NCBI GenBank assembly: GCA_025449975.1
Contig: JANWIG010000025.1
Coordinates: 20,686 to 84,685, forward strand
Source: Thermoactinomycetaceae bacterium
GTDB lineage: Bacteria; Bacillota; Bacilli; Thermoactinomycetales; Thermoactinomycetaceae
Reading direction: 5' to 3'
DNA length: 64,000 nt
Shown here: in pieces, positions 8,796 to 18,598 of the stretch
Position numbering within the stretch: the first letter of the stretch is position 1
How the letters are laid out: every line of letters begins with the position of its first letter
The notes under the pieces: generated by a model
Seen by the model: only the letters and a program-made list of their open reading frames with translations
Database searches by the model: none
Told to the model about the DNA's origin: nothing
Program-made: the position numbers and the translations under genes

Positions 8796-9749
8796 TTAAG
8801 CAAAAATCGACGGAAGGTCGGCATCTGGTAGAGCGAGCATCAGTTTGATGCGGGCTTTGGGTCCGCTCAACGTGGAAAAGAGGACCCCCATCTTTTTTAA
8901 TTGTTTTCCGCCACCATCATATGCATAGGTATCTTGAACCACCCCTTTGAGGCAGCGCGAGACGAGGACAACAGGCAGGGAATGCTGAAGAGCTTTTTGA
9001 ATCCCTGCCGACATCTGCGGGGGAAGATTCCCTTGTCCGAAAGCTTCAATCACTATGCCTTGATAGTCTTGCTGAACGATCCAGTCCAACATTCGGTGAT
9101 CGGCTCCAGCTACCGCTTTAATCAAAGCAACTGAACGGGTGGGCATCCGGAGCGGAAGAAAATGCTCGCGAGTGATCTGCCGATAAAAACAAACTTTCTC
9201 TCTGGTCAAATAACCGACCGGTCCGGAGGCAGGAGATTGAAAAGCATCCAGACTGCTTGTATCGATTTTGGTCACATCGCGTGCGGTATGGATCTCATCC
9301 TGAAAGACAACCAAAGTGCCATAGCCCCGGGCTTGGGCGGAGGCTGCCACCCGAATCGCCTGAACCAAATTGTACGGTCCATCAGCGCCCAACTCGTTTT
9401 GGCTACGCATCGCTCCGGTCAGTACGACCGGTTTATCAGACGAAATCACCAGATCCAAAAAATAAGCGGTTTCCTCCAATGTATCCGTTCCATGCGTAAT
9501 CACCACCCCATCCACGGTGGGCTGATCGAGCAACTCTTTTACCCGCTCGGCGATCCGGTACATCTCTTTGGGAGTGATGTGTGGACTGGGAAGTTGAAAC
9601 AACGATTCCATGGTAATTTCTGCATAATTTTGGAGCAGCGATTGCAGAGAAAAGAGAGAATTCGCCTCCTGAAAGTTTACTCCGCGATTCTCTTGATCTT
9701 CCTTCATCGCAATCGTTCCACCAGTAGTTAGAACGGCAATACGCTTCAT
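8796..9749 (-). CDS. ansA: L-asparaginase
   Basis: Hydrolyses asparagine to aspartate and ammonia. The 317-aa protein has both catalytic signatures: TTGGTIAM at residues 8-15 with the nucleophilic threonine, and THGTDTLEET around residue 85 with the second threonine and aspartate. GAMRSQNELGADGPYNL is also characteristic. No signal peptide is present, so it is cytoplasmic. Minus strand, convergent with ypdA and sharing its terminator. ATG at 9749 follows a GGAGG-type site on that strand. The gene name follows the type I/cytoplasmic naming of B. subtilis and is less certain than the function. Confidence 0.92.
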   Translation of the reverse strand: MKRIAVLTTGGTIAMKEDQENRGVNFQEANSLFSLQSLLQNYAEITMESLFQLPSPHITPKEMYRIAERVKELLDQPTVDGVVITHGTDTLEETAYFLDLVISSDKPVVLTGAMRSQNELGADGPYNLVQAIRVAASAQARGYGTLVVFQDEIHTARDVTKIDTSSLDAFQSPASGPVGYLTREKVCFYRQITREHFLPLRMPTRSVALIKAVAGADHRMLDWIVQQDYQGIVIEAFGQGNLPPQMSAGIQKALQHSLPVVLVSRCLKGVVQDTYAYDGGGKQLKKMGVLFSTLSGPKARIKLMLALPDADLPSIFA

Positions 9750-9937
9750 AGCAAAAATCCCTCCTTCCTATCCTCCTCATTTTTAGCGGTTCCTTCTTTT
9801 TTCAGCGAGTCTTCAACCCGCAAGTACTCACATGATAACGAAAAAGAAAGAGCCTGTCACGAAGCTTACTCCAATCGCGATCGGATTTGTTGTATGAAGC
9901 AAGATGGGTTCAGTAAATAATAAGGACGAATCAAGAG

Positions 9938-10117
9938 ATGGGCGGTGAGAAAGTGAGAGAAAACAAACGATTAATGGTTTCAATCCGATGTCTAAACTGT
10001 GGAGAACGTTTTTTTCTCAAAGGTCGAGTGAAAAATGGAAGAGTGGAAACCGGATTTAAGCGGTGTCTATGCGATAATGAAACCAACTTTGAGATCCGGA
10101 ATGAGCCTTCTTTATAA
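9938..10117 (+). CDS. Small cysteine-containing protein, unrecognised
   Basis: An ORF of 59 codons beginning MGGEKVRENKRLMVSIRC. It contains CLNCGERF (residues 18-25) and a later CLCDNE, giving a CxxC plus CxC pattern that could bind zinc like a ribbon fold. AAGGAC lies upstream of the ATG, and a GTG at 9953 behind GGTGAG is an alternative start. It ends before the YpeB gene with an untranslated stretch between. I do not recognise the family. The ordered cysteines and absence of a competing frame support its being real. Confidence 0.5.
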   Translation: MGGEKVRENKRLMVSIRCLNCGERFFLKGRVKNGRVETGFKRCLCDNETNFEIRNEPSL

Positions 10118-10300
10118 ATAACCTCGCAAGAATCGCCAAATGATCCTGATGCCTCTTTAGATCATCTTCAATCGCATCCACGATCGGCTGGCTGAATAAT
10201 TTACCAACGCGCCGCAAAAACTACGCAAAAATAAAAGTAAGAATCGTTGCTCCCGCACCCGAACCACAACTTTTTTGTCATCGAAGGAGGGAAATCGGTT

Positions 10301-11647
10301 ATGTATCGGACAGTAGCCTCTGTATTGTTTCCACTATTGCTGGTTGGTTTGATTGGTACTGGAATCTGGGGTTATCGAGAACATCAAGAAAAAAATGCGA
10401 TCCTGATCAAAGCAGAGAATCAATACCAACGTGCCTTTCATGATTTGAACGATCATATGGATAAACTACAAAGCGAAATGGGGAAAGTTTTAGCCCTCAA
10501 CTCCCAAAAACAATTAGCGGAGAGTATGAATAACATCTGGCGTCTAGCCTTTGCAGCACAGGAAGATATCGGACAACTCCCCTTATCCTTGATGCCATTT
10601 GATAAAGCGGAAAAGTTTTTAGGGAATATCGGCTCGTTTGCCCACCAAGTCGGCGTTCGCGATTTAAAGGAAAAACCCTTAACGGATCAAGAATGGAAAA
10701 ATATGCGTACCCTCTATACAAGAGCCAACGAGATCCAACGGGATCTTTCCAAGTTGCAAGAAAAAGTTTTAAACGAACAACTGCGGTGGATGGATGTCGA
10801 ACTCGCACTGGCGTCGGAAGACAAAAAGATGGATAATGCCATTATAGATGGCTTTCAGCAAGTAAACAAAATGGTCGAACAATATCCGGAAGTGGATCTA
10901 GGGCCCAATATCTCCAATATGGAAGTGCATAAGCGCGAGAAATTTCGCCACTTGACAGGAAAAGATATTTCCCTTGAAGAAGCAAAACAAAAAGTGGCTG
11001 ATACTTTTGGCGTGCAATCCACCAAAAAAATGAAAGCGACTCTCAATGGAAAAGGCGGAGACTACCAAACGATCAGCGTCACTTATCCGAAAGCGGAGGG
11101 AGAAGTCTATACCGATTTGACGAAAAAAGGTGGTCATCTTGTTTTTATGATCTATGATCGTCCTGTCAAAACGGCAAAACTCAACTTGACACAAGCAGAA
11201 GAAAAAGCGCGCCACTTCCTCGAAAAAATCGGATACAAGGACATGGTCACCATTTCTTATGATGAAGTAGGGCAAATGTTTGTCTTTAACTTTGTCCATC
11301 AACATGACGATATCTATTTCTATCCGGAAAAGGTTGCTGTCAAAGTAGCACGCGACAACGGAGAGATCGTCGCTTTGCAGGCCGATGAATATCTCTTTAA
11401 TAAAATTACTCCTGTCGTAAAAAAACCAAATTTAACTGAAGAGGAAGCCCGCAAAAAAGTCAGCTCCAAATTAAGCGTGCAAAAGGTCAACCTAGCATAT
11501 ATCTATGGGCACACAGGAAAACCGGTTCTTTGCTATGAGTTTTTAGGAACCTTAGACAAGGAACAATATCGCGTCTTTATCAATGCTGTGGATGGCGGAG
11601 AAGAGAAGGTAGAAAAAATCAAAAAGGCTGATGCAGATCGCGTTTAA
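10301..11647 (+). CDS. ypeB: Germination protein YpeB
   Basis: A 448-aa spore protein needed for stable deposition of the cortex-lytic enzyme SleB in the spore. It has an N-terminal membrane anchor (residues 4-23, with VASVLFPLLLVGLIGTGIWG) and a long alpha-helical region. Three PepSY-like repeats follow toward the C-terminus, recognisable from the repeated ISLEEAKQKV, LTQAEEKARHFL and LTEEEARKKV starts. ATG 10301 was chosen for the GGAGGGA site 8 nt upstream, although the frame is open further back. In Bacillus the partner sleB lies immediately upstream, but no sleB is present here. Confidence 0.93.
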   Translation: MYRTVASVLFPLLLVGLIGTGIWGYREHQEKNAILIKAENQYQRAFHDLNDHMDKLQSEMGKVLALNSQKQLAESMNNIWRLAFAAQEDIGQLPLSLMPFDKAEKFLGNIGSFAHQVGVRDLKEKPLTDQEWKNMRTLYTRANEIQRDLSKLQEKVLNEQLRWMDVELALASEDKKMDNAIIDGFQQVNKMVEQYPEVDLGPNISNMEVHKREKFRHLTGKDISLEEAKQKVADTFGVQSTKKMKATLNGKGGDYQTISVTYPKAEGEVYTDLTKKGGHLVFMIYDRPVKTAKLNLTQAEEKARHFLEKIGYKDMVTISYDEVGQMFVFNFVHQHDDIYFYPEKVAVKVARDNGEIVALQADEYLFNKITPVVKKPNLTEEEARKKVSSKLSVQKVNLAYIYGHTGKPVLCYEFLGTLDKEQYRVFINAVDGGEEKVEKIKKADADRV

Positions 11648-12021
11648 CCACGATGCTTTTAAAAAATGATGACCTGTTTTCAGTAAGCAAAGCGATGACA
11701 GGTCATCCTGGTAATAAGTGGATTAGGTTAGATGTGTATGATTAGAAATGAACATTTTCGCGAAACATGATTAAATCATACCAATGAACTAGTTACAAAA
11801 ACCCTGAAAAATGCTAGGATAAAAGATAGTTTTCATTGCAAATATGAATTTTTTATGTTATTCTTAAAACAAGTTAAAATTTAATATGGGGGTCTTTATT
11901 CCTAGATTTTCTCTTTATTTTAAAAAGAGATACATACAGTGGTATGCTAACAATAGGTCGAGGTTTTCGATATAGGATTGTATTTTGGTAAAAATTTGAT
12001 TACACAGTCCAAACATCATCG
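11648..12021. other. Intergenic region between ypeB and cmk
   Basis: Contains a 9-bp inverted repeat ATGACCTGT (11669-11677) / ACAGGTCAT (11698-11706) without a T tract, perhaps ending the ypeB transcript, and a candidate promoter at 11836-11864. No gene is visible. Confidence 0.5.
11836..11864 (+). promoter_or_regulatory. Candidate promoter for cmk
   Basis: TTGCAA at 11836-11841, a 17-nt spacer, then TATTCT at 11859-11864. Each box matches the consensus at 4 of 6 positions. Confidence 0.4.
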
Positions 12022-12050
12022 AGCAGGTGTCGACCTGCTTATTCTTTTTT
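12022..12050 (+). terminator. Terminator-like hairpin in the cmk leader
   Basis: Stem AGCAGGT / ACCTGCT with loop GTCG, followed by TATTCTTTTTTTATC, ending 27 nt before the cmk start. It could be an attenuator, or simply end upstream transcription. Confidence 0.6.
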
Positions 12051-12077
12051 TATCCCGCATTTGGGGAGGATTTGTTG

Positions 12078-12746
12078 GTGAGCAGATTTTCAGTAGCGAT
12101 TGATGGTCCTGCGGGAGCAGGCAAAAGCACGGTAGCCAGATTAGTGGCAAAACGATTAGGAATTACTTATGTTGACACCGGTGCGATGTACCGAGCCATT
12201 GCGTGGCGTGCCTTGCAAGAAAAAATCGATCTTTCCCAAGAAGAGCAGATCGCAGCTTTGGCCAAATCAACACAATTTACTCTAGAGGATGAAGGAATTC
12301 GTGTCAATGGAGTATGGCTGAAAGAAGAGATTCGCACTTCAGAGGTTTCACAGTTGGCATCCATGATCGCTAGCATGGCAGCTGTACGGAAAGTTCTTGT
12401 GCAAAAACAACAGGAGATTGCGGCGAACCAAGGGGTTGTCATGGACGGACGAGATATTGGGACGCAAGTATTGCCTAATGCCAATCTGAAAGTGTTTCTC
12501 ACTGCTTCGATCGAAGAAAGAGCCAGACGCCGTTACCTGGAAATGAATGCCAAAGGGATTCGTGTCGATCGAGAAAAACTGATTGAGGAGATTCGTCAAC
12601 GCGATGAGAGGGATCAAAATCGTCAACATGCCCCATTGCGTCAAGCACCAGATGCAATCTTGGTAGATACAACCCATTTAACCTTAAATGAAGTTGTCGA
12701 AAAGATTTTGGAACTTTGTCGCACCAAAGTGGGCAAAACAGAGTAA
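12078..12746 (+). CDS. cmk: Cytidylate kinase
   Basis: Phosphorylates CMP and dCMP using ATP. The 222-aa protein begins (V)SRFSVAIDGPAGAGKSTVA, with the P-loop GPAGAGKST at about residues 10-18. DTGAMYRA for the nucleotide base and MDGRDIGTQVLPNA in the NMP-binding region follow. The late RDERDQNR segment is the lid with the arginines typical of CMP kinases. GTG 12078 was picked because GGGGAGGA ends 7 nt upstream. It leads the cmk-rpsA pair, as in B. subtilis. Confidence 0.95.
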   Translation: MSRFSVAIDGPAGAGKSTVARLVAKRLGITYVDTGAMYRAIAWRALQEKIDLSQEEQIAALAKSTQFTLEDEGIRVNGVWLKEEIRTSEVSQLASMIASMAAVRKVLVQKQQEIAANQGVVMDGRDIGTQVLPNANLKVFLTASIEERARRRYLEMNAKGIRVDREKLIEEIRQRDERDQNRQHAPLRQAPDAILVDTTHLTLNEVVEKILELCRTKVGKTE

Positions 12747-12889
12747 GATGTGATGAGAAGCGGGCAGCTGAATCGCCCGCTCTACCATTGAGGGAATTTG
12801 ATCAACTGAGCCGGATTTTCCCGTGATCGGTTTGATCTTTAAAATAAACTATATGAAAGTCTTTGTAGGTAAATGAGGAGGGCATTGGT

Positions 12890-14053
12890 ATGTCAGAACA
12901 AGTCAAATCTGAAATGGCTGAGGCTGTAGCATTCCAAATAGGTGATGTTGTACAAGGAAAGGTAGTAAAAGTAGAAAGAAACCAAGCATTGATTGATCTA
13001 GGAAGCAAAGTGGATGCTATTCTTCCGATTTCCGAAATTTCTGCCCTACATGTAGAGCAAGTATCTGATGAACTAAGTGTAGGGGATGAATTTCCTGTTA
13101 AAGTGCTTCGTATTGAAGACGAAGGCGATAAATTGATTGTCTCCAAAAAAGCAGTCATTGCTGAAAAAGCGTGGAAAGAATTGCAAGAAAAACTGGAAAC
13201 GGGAGAAACGTTGCAAGCGACCGTTGCTGAAATCGTCAAAGGCGGACTGGTCGTTAATGTAGGAGTGCGTGGATTTATTCCTGCTTCTCATGTTGAGCGT
13301 CACTTTGTTGAGGATTTTAGCGACTATAAAGGGAAGGAACTCACCCTAAAAGTTGTGGAATTAGATCCTGAAAAGAACAAATTGATCTTATCCCGCAAAT
13401 TGGTCCTGGAAGAGGAAGAAAAGAAAAGAAGAGAAGAACGACTAGCAGAAATTGAAGTCGGCCAAATTTTAGAAGGAACCGTTCAACGGATCACTGATTT
13501 TGGAGCTTTTGTGGATATCGGTGGCATCGATGGTTTGGTTCATGTTTCCGAACTCGCTTGGCATCGGGTGGAGCATCCAGCGGACGTATTAGCCAAAGAC
13601 GATGAAGTGAAAGTAAAAGTGCTTAAAGTAGACCGTGAGGCGGAGCGAATCAGCTTAAGTATTAAAGAAACACAACCTGGTCCATGGCAACTGGTGGCAG
13701 ATCATATTAAAACAGGAGATGTGGTCACAGGTGTCGTCAAACGGTTGGTTTCTTTTGGGGCTTTTGTAGAAGTTTATCCTAGTGTAGAAGGTTTGGTCCA
13801 TATTTCGCAAATTTCCCGTCGTCATATCGCCACCCCGCAAGAAGTTTTAGAAGAAGGGCAAGAAGTAAAAGTAAAAGTATTGGATATGCAGCTGGATCAA
13901 AAGCGAATCAGCCTGAGCATGAAAGAAGTGGAACCTGAAGAAGAGAAGCCCAAAGCAGAGAAAGTGGAAGAACAGCCGGCACCTACTACCACCAATACGG
14001 GTTTAAGCGTCACCTTGGGTGATATGTATCCTGAGCTACGTAACTTGAAATAG
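12890..14053 (+). CDS. rpsA: 30S ribosomal protein S1 homologue, four S1 domains
   Basis: A 387-aa RNA-binding protein with four S1 repeats, at about residues 18-86, 104-170, 190-260 and 276-346. The repeats carry signatures such as [31 protein letters not shown] and [17 protein letters not shown]. Low-GC Gram-positive versions (YpfD) have four S1 domains rather than the six of E. coli S1. A charged, proline-rich linker ([18 protein letters not shown]) precedes the end. GGAGG precedes ATG 12890. It follows cmk. Confidence 0.92.
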   Translation: MSEQVKSEMAEAVAFQIGDVVQGKVVKVERNQALIDLGSKVDAILPISEISALHVEQVSDELSVGDEFPVKVLRIEDEGDKLIVSKKAVIAEKAWKELQEKLETGETLQATVAEIVKGGLVVNVGVRGFIPASHVERHFVEDFSDYKGKELTLKVVELDPEKNKLILSRKLVLEEEEKKRREERLAEIEVGQILEGTVQRITDFGAFVDIGGIDGLVHVSELAWHRVEHPADVLAKDDEVKVKVLKVDREAERISLSIKETQPGPWQLVADHIKTGDVVTGVVKRLVSFGAFVEVYPSVEGLVHISQISRRHIATPQEVLEEGQEVKVKVLDMQLDQKRISLSMKEVEPEEEKPKAEKVEEQPAPTTTNTGLSVTLGDMYPELRNLK

Positions 14054-14205
14054 AAATCCATTTGTAATTTGAATTAATGGGCGATCAGCACTTATATCCA
14101 TCCCTTTCTTATACGCCAGCCAAAATATGGCTGGTTTTTATTGTTATAAAAAGAACGGAAACTCTCATACTAGAACAAAAAAGTCGCCGAGGGGAGGGTT
14201 TCTGT

Positions 14206-14820
14206 TTGAGTCCAGGTATATGGTCCATTTATTCTATCTTAGTACTGATCATCTTGGTTTGTACGGGCTGGCTTTCCGATCTAAGCAAACAATTGAAGAT
14301 TACTCGGTCACAGCTGATCGGAGGATTATGTTTGGTCTTTTTATGTCACTTTCTCCCAACAGTAGACCTATCTCCTTCTTATGAGCTCACACCAGGGATC
14401 ATCGGAATCATTGGCATTAGTCTTCTACTAATGGATCTCGTCAATCGCTCGCGAATGATAGTTATCTATATCAAGATTGTTTTCTTGGGTACTGGTTTAT
14501 TTGTCTTTCATGAACTCGCTCATGTTCAAACCGACTGGACCGATCTATCCTTTCGAATGGTTGTGATCAGTGCGGTTACGTTGTTGCCAGTCTTTCGTTT
14601 CAAGCAATTTCATGAGCAATTGCTAATGCAACTAGGGAGTCTACTCTATTTACATTTCTTGATTTTAGCTGTGTATGCCGATATGCTTGCTCCACTGCCC
14701 ATTGGACAAAAAACCTTTTTAGATACGTGTTGGCTTAGCATCGGTTATCTTTTGACCATTCACTATGGCCTGAAGAGCTTTTTTGGTTGGCGGAAAATGC
14801 AAACAAATGGAAATCGTTAG
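14206..14820 (+). CDS. YphA-like polytopic membrane protein
   Basis: A 204-aa protein with six or seven hydrophobic helices, starting MSPGIWSIYSILVLIILVCT if initiated at TTG 14206. The TTG is chosen because GGGGAGGG (14191-14198) lies 7 nt upstream and the hydrophobic sequence begins there. No catalytic motif is visible. The place between rpsA and der is that of yphA in B. subtilis, a membrane protein of unknown function, and identity to that family is inferred from place, size and topology only. Confidence 0.7.
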   Translation: MSPGIWSIYSILVLIILVCTGWLSDLSKQLKITRSQLIGGLCLVFLCHFLPTVDLSPSYELTPGIIGIIGISLLLMDLVNRSRMIVIYIKIVFLGTGLFVFHELAHVQTDWTDLSFRMVVISAVTLLPVFRFKQFHEQLLMQLGSLLYLHFLILAVYADMLAPLPIGQKTFLDTCWLSIGYLLTIHYGLKSFFGWRKMQTNGNR

Positions 14821-14928
14821 CATCACAATCCCTTTAATCCAAGGTTGCCTTGCAAGAAAAATCGGGATAAGATTAAGAATGTCATCCATCACAATTGGCT
14901 GATAGATTGTTTGTGAGAAAGGAAAAAA

Positions 14929-16254
14929 ATGATGAGCTTACCTGTAGTTGCGATTGTTGGACGACCCAATGTTGGAAAGTCTACTTTGTTTAATCGGTTG
15001 TCCGGGGAGCGAATTGCGATTGTAGAAGATCAACCGGGAATTACCCGTGATCGAATTTATTCCAAAAGCGACTGGAATGGTCGTGAGTTTCATTTAATTG
15101 ATACCGGTGGACTCGATTTTGATGAAAATGATGAAATACTTAGGCATATACAGAGTCAAGTTGAATTGGCATTAGCTGAGGCAGATGTGATTCTGTTTAT
15201 CACAAATGGGCGTGAAGGAGTGACTCCGGGAGATGAAGAAGTGGCTCAGTTGCTCCATCGGACCAAAAAGCCGGTGATCGTTGCTGTAAACAAGGTAGAT
15301 GATCCCAAGCATGCCAATGAAACATATGATTTTTATCGTCTCGGCTTTGGTGATGTCGTTGGAATTTCATCCATCCATGGAACAGGAACGGGAGATCTGT
15401 TGGATATTCTCGTCAGTTATTTTCCTGATCACAAGGATGAAGAGTTTGATGAGGATACGATTCGTGTCTCTTTAATCGGTCGTCCCAATGTGGGAAAGTC
15501 ATCGCTGGTCAATGCTATCTTAGGTGAGGAACGCGTGATCGTAAGTCCCATCGCTGGGACAACCCGTGATGCGATTGACACACCTTTTGAACATGAAGGG
15601 CAATCCTTTGTATTGGTGGATACAGCTGGTTTACGTAAACGTGGGAAAGTGTATGAATCGGTAGAAAAATATAGTGTGATTCGGGCTTTAAAGTCCATTG
15701 AACGTTCAGATGTTTGCTTAATTGTCCTCGATGCCGAGCGGGGAATAGCGGAACAGGACAAGCGGATTGCTGGCTATGCCCACGAAGCAGGCTGTGCTTC
15801 GATCTTTTTAGTGAACAAATGGGATGCGATTGAAAAAGATGATAAAACGATGAAACGTTTTCAAGATAAAATACGGCAAGAATTTCAATTTATGCCCTAT
15901 GCGCCGATCCTATTTGTTTCAGCTAAAACCAAACAGCGCATAGCAAAGATTTTACCGATGGTGTTGGAAGTGGCTGAACAGCATGCGATGCGCATTCCTA
16001 CTTCCGTTCTAAACCAAGTCTTGCGTGAGGCAATCGCTACCACTCCGCCACCGTCAGAAAAAGGAAAACGGTTCCGCATTTCCTATGTGACGCAAGTATC
16101 TGTCAAGCCTCCCACTTTACTGTTATTTGTCAATGATCCTGAACTGGCCCACTTTAGTTATCTACGGTACATAGAGAATCAGTTGCGAGCAGCTTTCCAA
16201 TTTTATGGTACACCTGTTCGTATTCGTTTGCGTAAAAAGAATAAGTTAAAATAA
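14929..16254 (+). CDS. der: Ribosome biogenesis GTPase Der (EngA)
   Basis: A 441-aa tandem GTPase needed for 50S subunit assembly. The first G domain has GRPNVGKST at about residues 11-19 with the switch DTGGLD and NKVD. The second repeats GRPNVGKSS near 184 with [10 protein letters not shown] and NKWD. The C-terminal KH-like domain (from about 350) includes [14 protein letters not shown] and ends in a basic tail ([10 protein letters not shown]). Length matches the family. A GAAAGG-type site precedes ATG 14929, and the adjacent ATG 14932 is an equal alternative. Confidence 0.96.
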   Translation: MMSLPVVAIVGRPNVGKSTLFNRLSGERIAIVEDQPGITRDRIYSKSDWNGREFHLIDTGGLDFDENDEILRHIQSQVELALAEADVILFITNGREGVTPGDEEVAQLLHRTKKPVIVAVNKVDDPKHANETYDFYRLGFGDVVGISSIHGTGTGDLLDILVSYFPDHKDEEFDEDTIRVSLIGRPNVGKSSLVNAILGEERVIVSPIAGTTRDAIDTPFEHEGQSFVLVDTAGLRKRGKVYESVEKYSVIRALKSIERSDVCLIVLDAERGIAEQDKRIAGYAHEAGCASIFLVNKWDAIEKDDKTMKRFQDKIRQEFQFMPYAPILFVSAKTKQRIAKILPMVLEVAEQHAMRIPTSVLNQVLREAIATTPPPSEKGKRFRISYVTQVSVKPPTLLLFVNDPELAHFSYLRYIENQLRAAFQFYGTPVRIRLRKKNKLK

Positions 16255-16272
16255 TAAGGAGAGGGAAGACGG

Positions 16273-16860
16273 ATGTTTTCAGCTTGGATTTTGCCGATCG
16301 TCCTTTCCTATCTGGTTGGATCGATCAGTTTTAGTTTTGTGATGGGGAAACTATTGAAAGGAATTGATATTCGTGATCACGGCAGTGGAAATGCCGGAGC
16401 TACCAATACCCTCCGCGTTTTAGGAAAGGGTCCAGCTATTCTCGTTCTGTTATTGGATGCTGTAAAGGGAATGGCTGCTGTCGGAATCGGTTACCTTTTT
16501 GCTCCTGAGCAGGAAGCGGTCTGGATGTCTAGCGGGTTGGCGGCAATTATCGGGCATAACTGGCCGATCTTTCATCGCTTTCGTGGAGGAAAGGGAATCG
16601 CGACAACCATTGGGGTCACTGCGGTTCTCGTTTTTCCAGCCGGAGTGTTAGCCGGAGTTATTGCGATCTTATTTATTTTTTTGACGCGATATGTTTCACT
16701 TGGATCGTTACTCTATACAGCTGGCTTACCGATAACCATTTGGTTAGTTGGCTATCCAAGTTCATTTTTTTGGCTTAGTTTGGTTATTACACTCCTAGCA
16801 GTTATTCGCCATAAAAATAATATACACAATTTATTTAAAGGAACAGAACGCAAGATATAG
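16273..16860 (+). CDS. plsY: Glycerol-3-phosphate acyltransferase PlsY
   Basis: Transfers an acyl group from acyl phosphate to glycerol-3-phosphate at the membrane, starting phospholipid synthesis. The 195-aa protein has about five membrane helices and the three family motifs: YLVGSISFSFVMGK, then GSGNAGATNTLR, and later GHNWPIFHRFRGGKGIAT. GGAGAGGGA precedes ATG 16273, 18 nt after der. It is directly followed by gpsA, which makes its substrate, so the pair forms a coherent phospholipid unit. Confidence 0.95.
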   Translation: MFSAWILPIVLSYLVGSISFSFVMGKLLKGIDIRDHGSGNAGATNTLRVLGKGPAILVLLLDAVKGMAAVGIGYLFAPEQEAVWMSSGLAAIIGHNWPIFHRFRGGKGIATTIGVTAVLVFPAGVLAGVIAILFIFLTRYVSLGSLLYTAGLPITIWLVGYPSSFFWLSLVITLLAVIRHKNNIHNLFKGTERKI

Positions 16861-16876
16861 GATGAAGGAGCGAAGG

Positions 16877-17902
16877 ATGAGAAAAAAATTTGCCGTTTTG
16901 GGTGCAGGAAGTTGGGGAACAGCTTTAGCTACGGTCTTGGTTGAAAACGGTCACCATGTGACTCTCTGGGCACGGCGTGACGAATTAGCGCAAGAGATTA
17001 ATCGACGACATACCAATGAGAAATATTTACCAGGAGTCCGCTTGCCAGAAAAATTGCAAGCAACCTCTTCCCTTTCGCAAGCGTTATTTGGAAAAGATGT
17101 GATTCTCTTTGTTGTCCCATCTCATTCGATGCGATCCGTCGCACAAAAAGCGAAAAAGTGGATTGATGACCAAGCTCTTGTGATCCACGCGACCAAGGGC
17201 TTTGAAGAGGTTACAGCCAAACGGATGTCTGTAGTATTAAAAGAAGAGCTGCCATCGTCTCTGAGTGACCGGATTGCCGTCTTATCTGGTCCCAGTCATG
17301 CCGAAGAAGTGGCTCGTCGATGCCCGACAACGGTTGTGATTGCGGCAGAGAACCAAGAAGTTGCTGAGCTATGTCAAACCTTTTTTATGAATCGTTATTT
17401 TCGCGTTTATACCAATTCCGATATGATCGGAGTGGAAGTAGGTGGCGCGTTAAAAAATATTATTGCGTTAGCAGCAGGCTTGAGCGACGGATTAGGAATA
17501 GGAGATAATGCGAAAGCGGCTTTAATTACGAGAGGACTCGCCGAAATGGCTCGTCTCGGAACGGTGATGGGAGCCAAACCCCTTACCTTTGTGGGACTGG
17601 CTGGTGTAGGGGATCTGGTCGTCACCTGTACCAGCAAACATAGTCGCAATTGGCGAGCGGGCTATATGATTGGACAAGGAAAAAAACTACAAGAGGTATT
17701 GGCTGAGATGAAGATGGTTGTCGAAGGGGTAAAAACAACCATTATGGCCTATAGTTTAACGATGAGTTATCAAGTAGAAATGCCCATTACCGAACAGTTA
17801 TACGATGTCTTGATGAATGATAAATCGCCTCATCAGGCTGTCGAGGATTTAATGCGGCGCGGGCGAACAAGTGAGTGGGAAGAAATCATTCGTTCTTGGT
17901 AA
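16877..17902 (+). CDS. gpsA: NAD(P)-dependent glycerol-3-phosphate dehydrogenase
   Basis: Reduces dihydroxyacetone phosphate to glycerol-3-phosphate, the substrate for PlsY upstream. The 341-aa protein opens MRKKFAVLGAGSWGTALATV with the Rossmann motif GAGSWG. The family's catalytic-lysine region GVEVGGALKNIIALAAGL and the VVEGVKTT segment follow, and the C-terminal MPITEQLYDVL pattern closes it. ATG 16877 is preferred to ATG 16862, since GAAGGAG lies between them at correct spacing. Confidence 0.95.
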   Translation: MRKKFAVLGAGSWGTALATVLVENGHHVTLWARRDELAQEINRRHTNEKYLPGVRLPEKLQATSSLSQALFGKDVILFVVPSHSMRSVAQKAKKWIDDQALVIHATKGFEEVTAKRMSVVLKEELPSSLSDRIAVLSGPSHAEEVARRCPTTVVIAAENQEVAELCQTFFMNRYFRVYTNSDMIGVEVGGALKNIIALAAGLSDGLGIGDNAKAALITRGLAEMARLGTVMGAKPLTFVGLAGVGDLVVTCTSKHSRNWRAGYMIGQGKKLQEVLAEMKMVVEGVKTTIMAYSLTMSYQVEMPITEQLYDVLMNDKSPHQAVEDLMRRGRTSEWEEIIRSW

Positions 17903-17928
17903 TTCGTATCGAATTGGGCTTTTTTTTT
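17901..17928 (+). terminator. Intrinsic terminator after gpsA
   Basis: Stem AATTCG / CGAATT with loop TAT, then GGGC and nine T. Confidence 0.8.
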
Positions 17929-18049
17929 GTTACATGGCAGCTTCATATTACATATTTTATATTAGTTTGAACCATGATCCATAAACTTGAGCACGGAAAG
18001 AAGATTGGGACAGGGACTCAGTGTTCGATGGTGGTTAATAGGTGAAAGG

Positions 18050-18091
18050 TAATAGTAATACGAGGGTAATGCCTGGAAGGCACTACCCTCG
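18050..18091 (-). terminator. Terminator of the 171-aa minus-strand gene
   Basis: Minus-strand stem CGAGGGTAGTGCC / GGCATTACCCTCG (one G-U pair), then TATTACTATT. The upstream gene's stop codon lies in its 5' arm. Confidence 0.65.
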
Positions 18092-18598
18092 TTTTCTTGT
18101 TGGAGAAGTCTGTTGTTGAAATAACATTTTGAGCATCCCTTGCAACAGTGGAGATTGAAGCAGCGAAAAGATTTGTTTGATATCGAGCTGTTCAAAAAGG
18201 GAAGAAGGGGCTTTTGGAGTGGGATTGTTATTGAGAGGATGTGGGGGTAAAGGGAGAAACGGAGAAGATGGGCTGGAAGGATTAGGTGGTTTGGGTGTGA
18301 AAAGCGAAAGAAGTGGATTGCTTGGATTTGTTTTACGTAGCGTATTCACTCGCTGGAATATTTCAAACATTTGATATGTTGTATTTAATATCGATTCCAG
18401 TTTAGCTAACGATTTACTCACATCTTGGATCGTAGAGCGGAAAGTCATAAAATGGCTTAATACTTTGGCTAAGTTTTGAGAGGATAAAGGAGTCACGATC
18501 GGTTCAGGGTGTTGAATGAGTCGCGGGGCTTGAGTAGAACGAGTAGGGATCCGTCTTCTCCTTCTTCTGTGAGGAATGTTTCGTTTGTTTCTCTTCAC
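18083..18598 (-). CDS. Hypothetical basic, proline-rich protein
   Basis: A 171-aa protein with three parts. A strongly basic N-terminus carries a run of arginines around residues 11-16. A middle helical region (about 40-90) includes VSKSLAKLESILNTTYQMF. A Pro/Ser/Asn-rich stretch (95-135) precedes a hydrophobic helical end, LDIKQIFSLLQSPLLQGML. It starts at GTG with a weak ribosome site and stops inside a good terminator hairpin, which favours a real gene. Low-complexity spore-associated proteins can look like this, but I do not recognise a family. Confidence 0.55.
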   Translation of the reverse strand: MKRNKRNIPHRRRRRRIPTRSTQAPRLIQHPEPIVTPLSSQNLAKVLSHFMTFRSTIQDVSKSLAKLESILNTTYQMFEIFQRVNTLRKTNPSNPLLSLFTPKPPNPSSPSSPFLPLPPHPLNNNPTPKAPSSLFEQLDIKQIFSLLQSPLLQGMLKMLFQQQTSPTRKRG

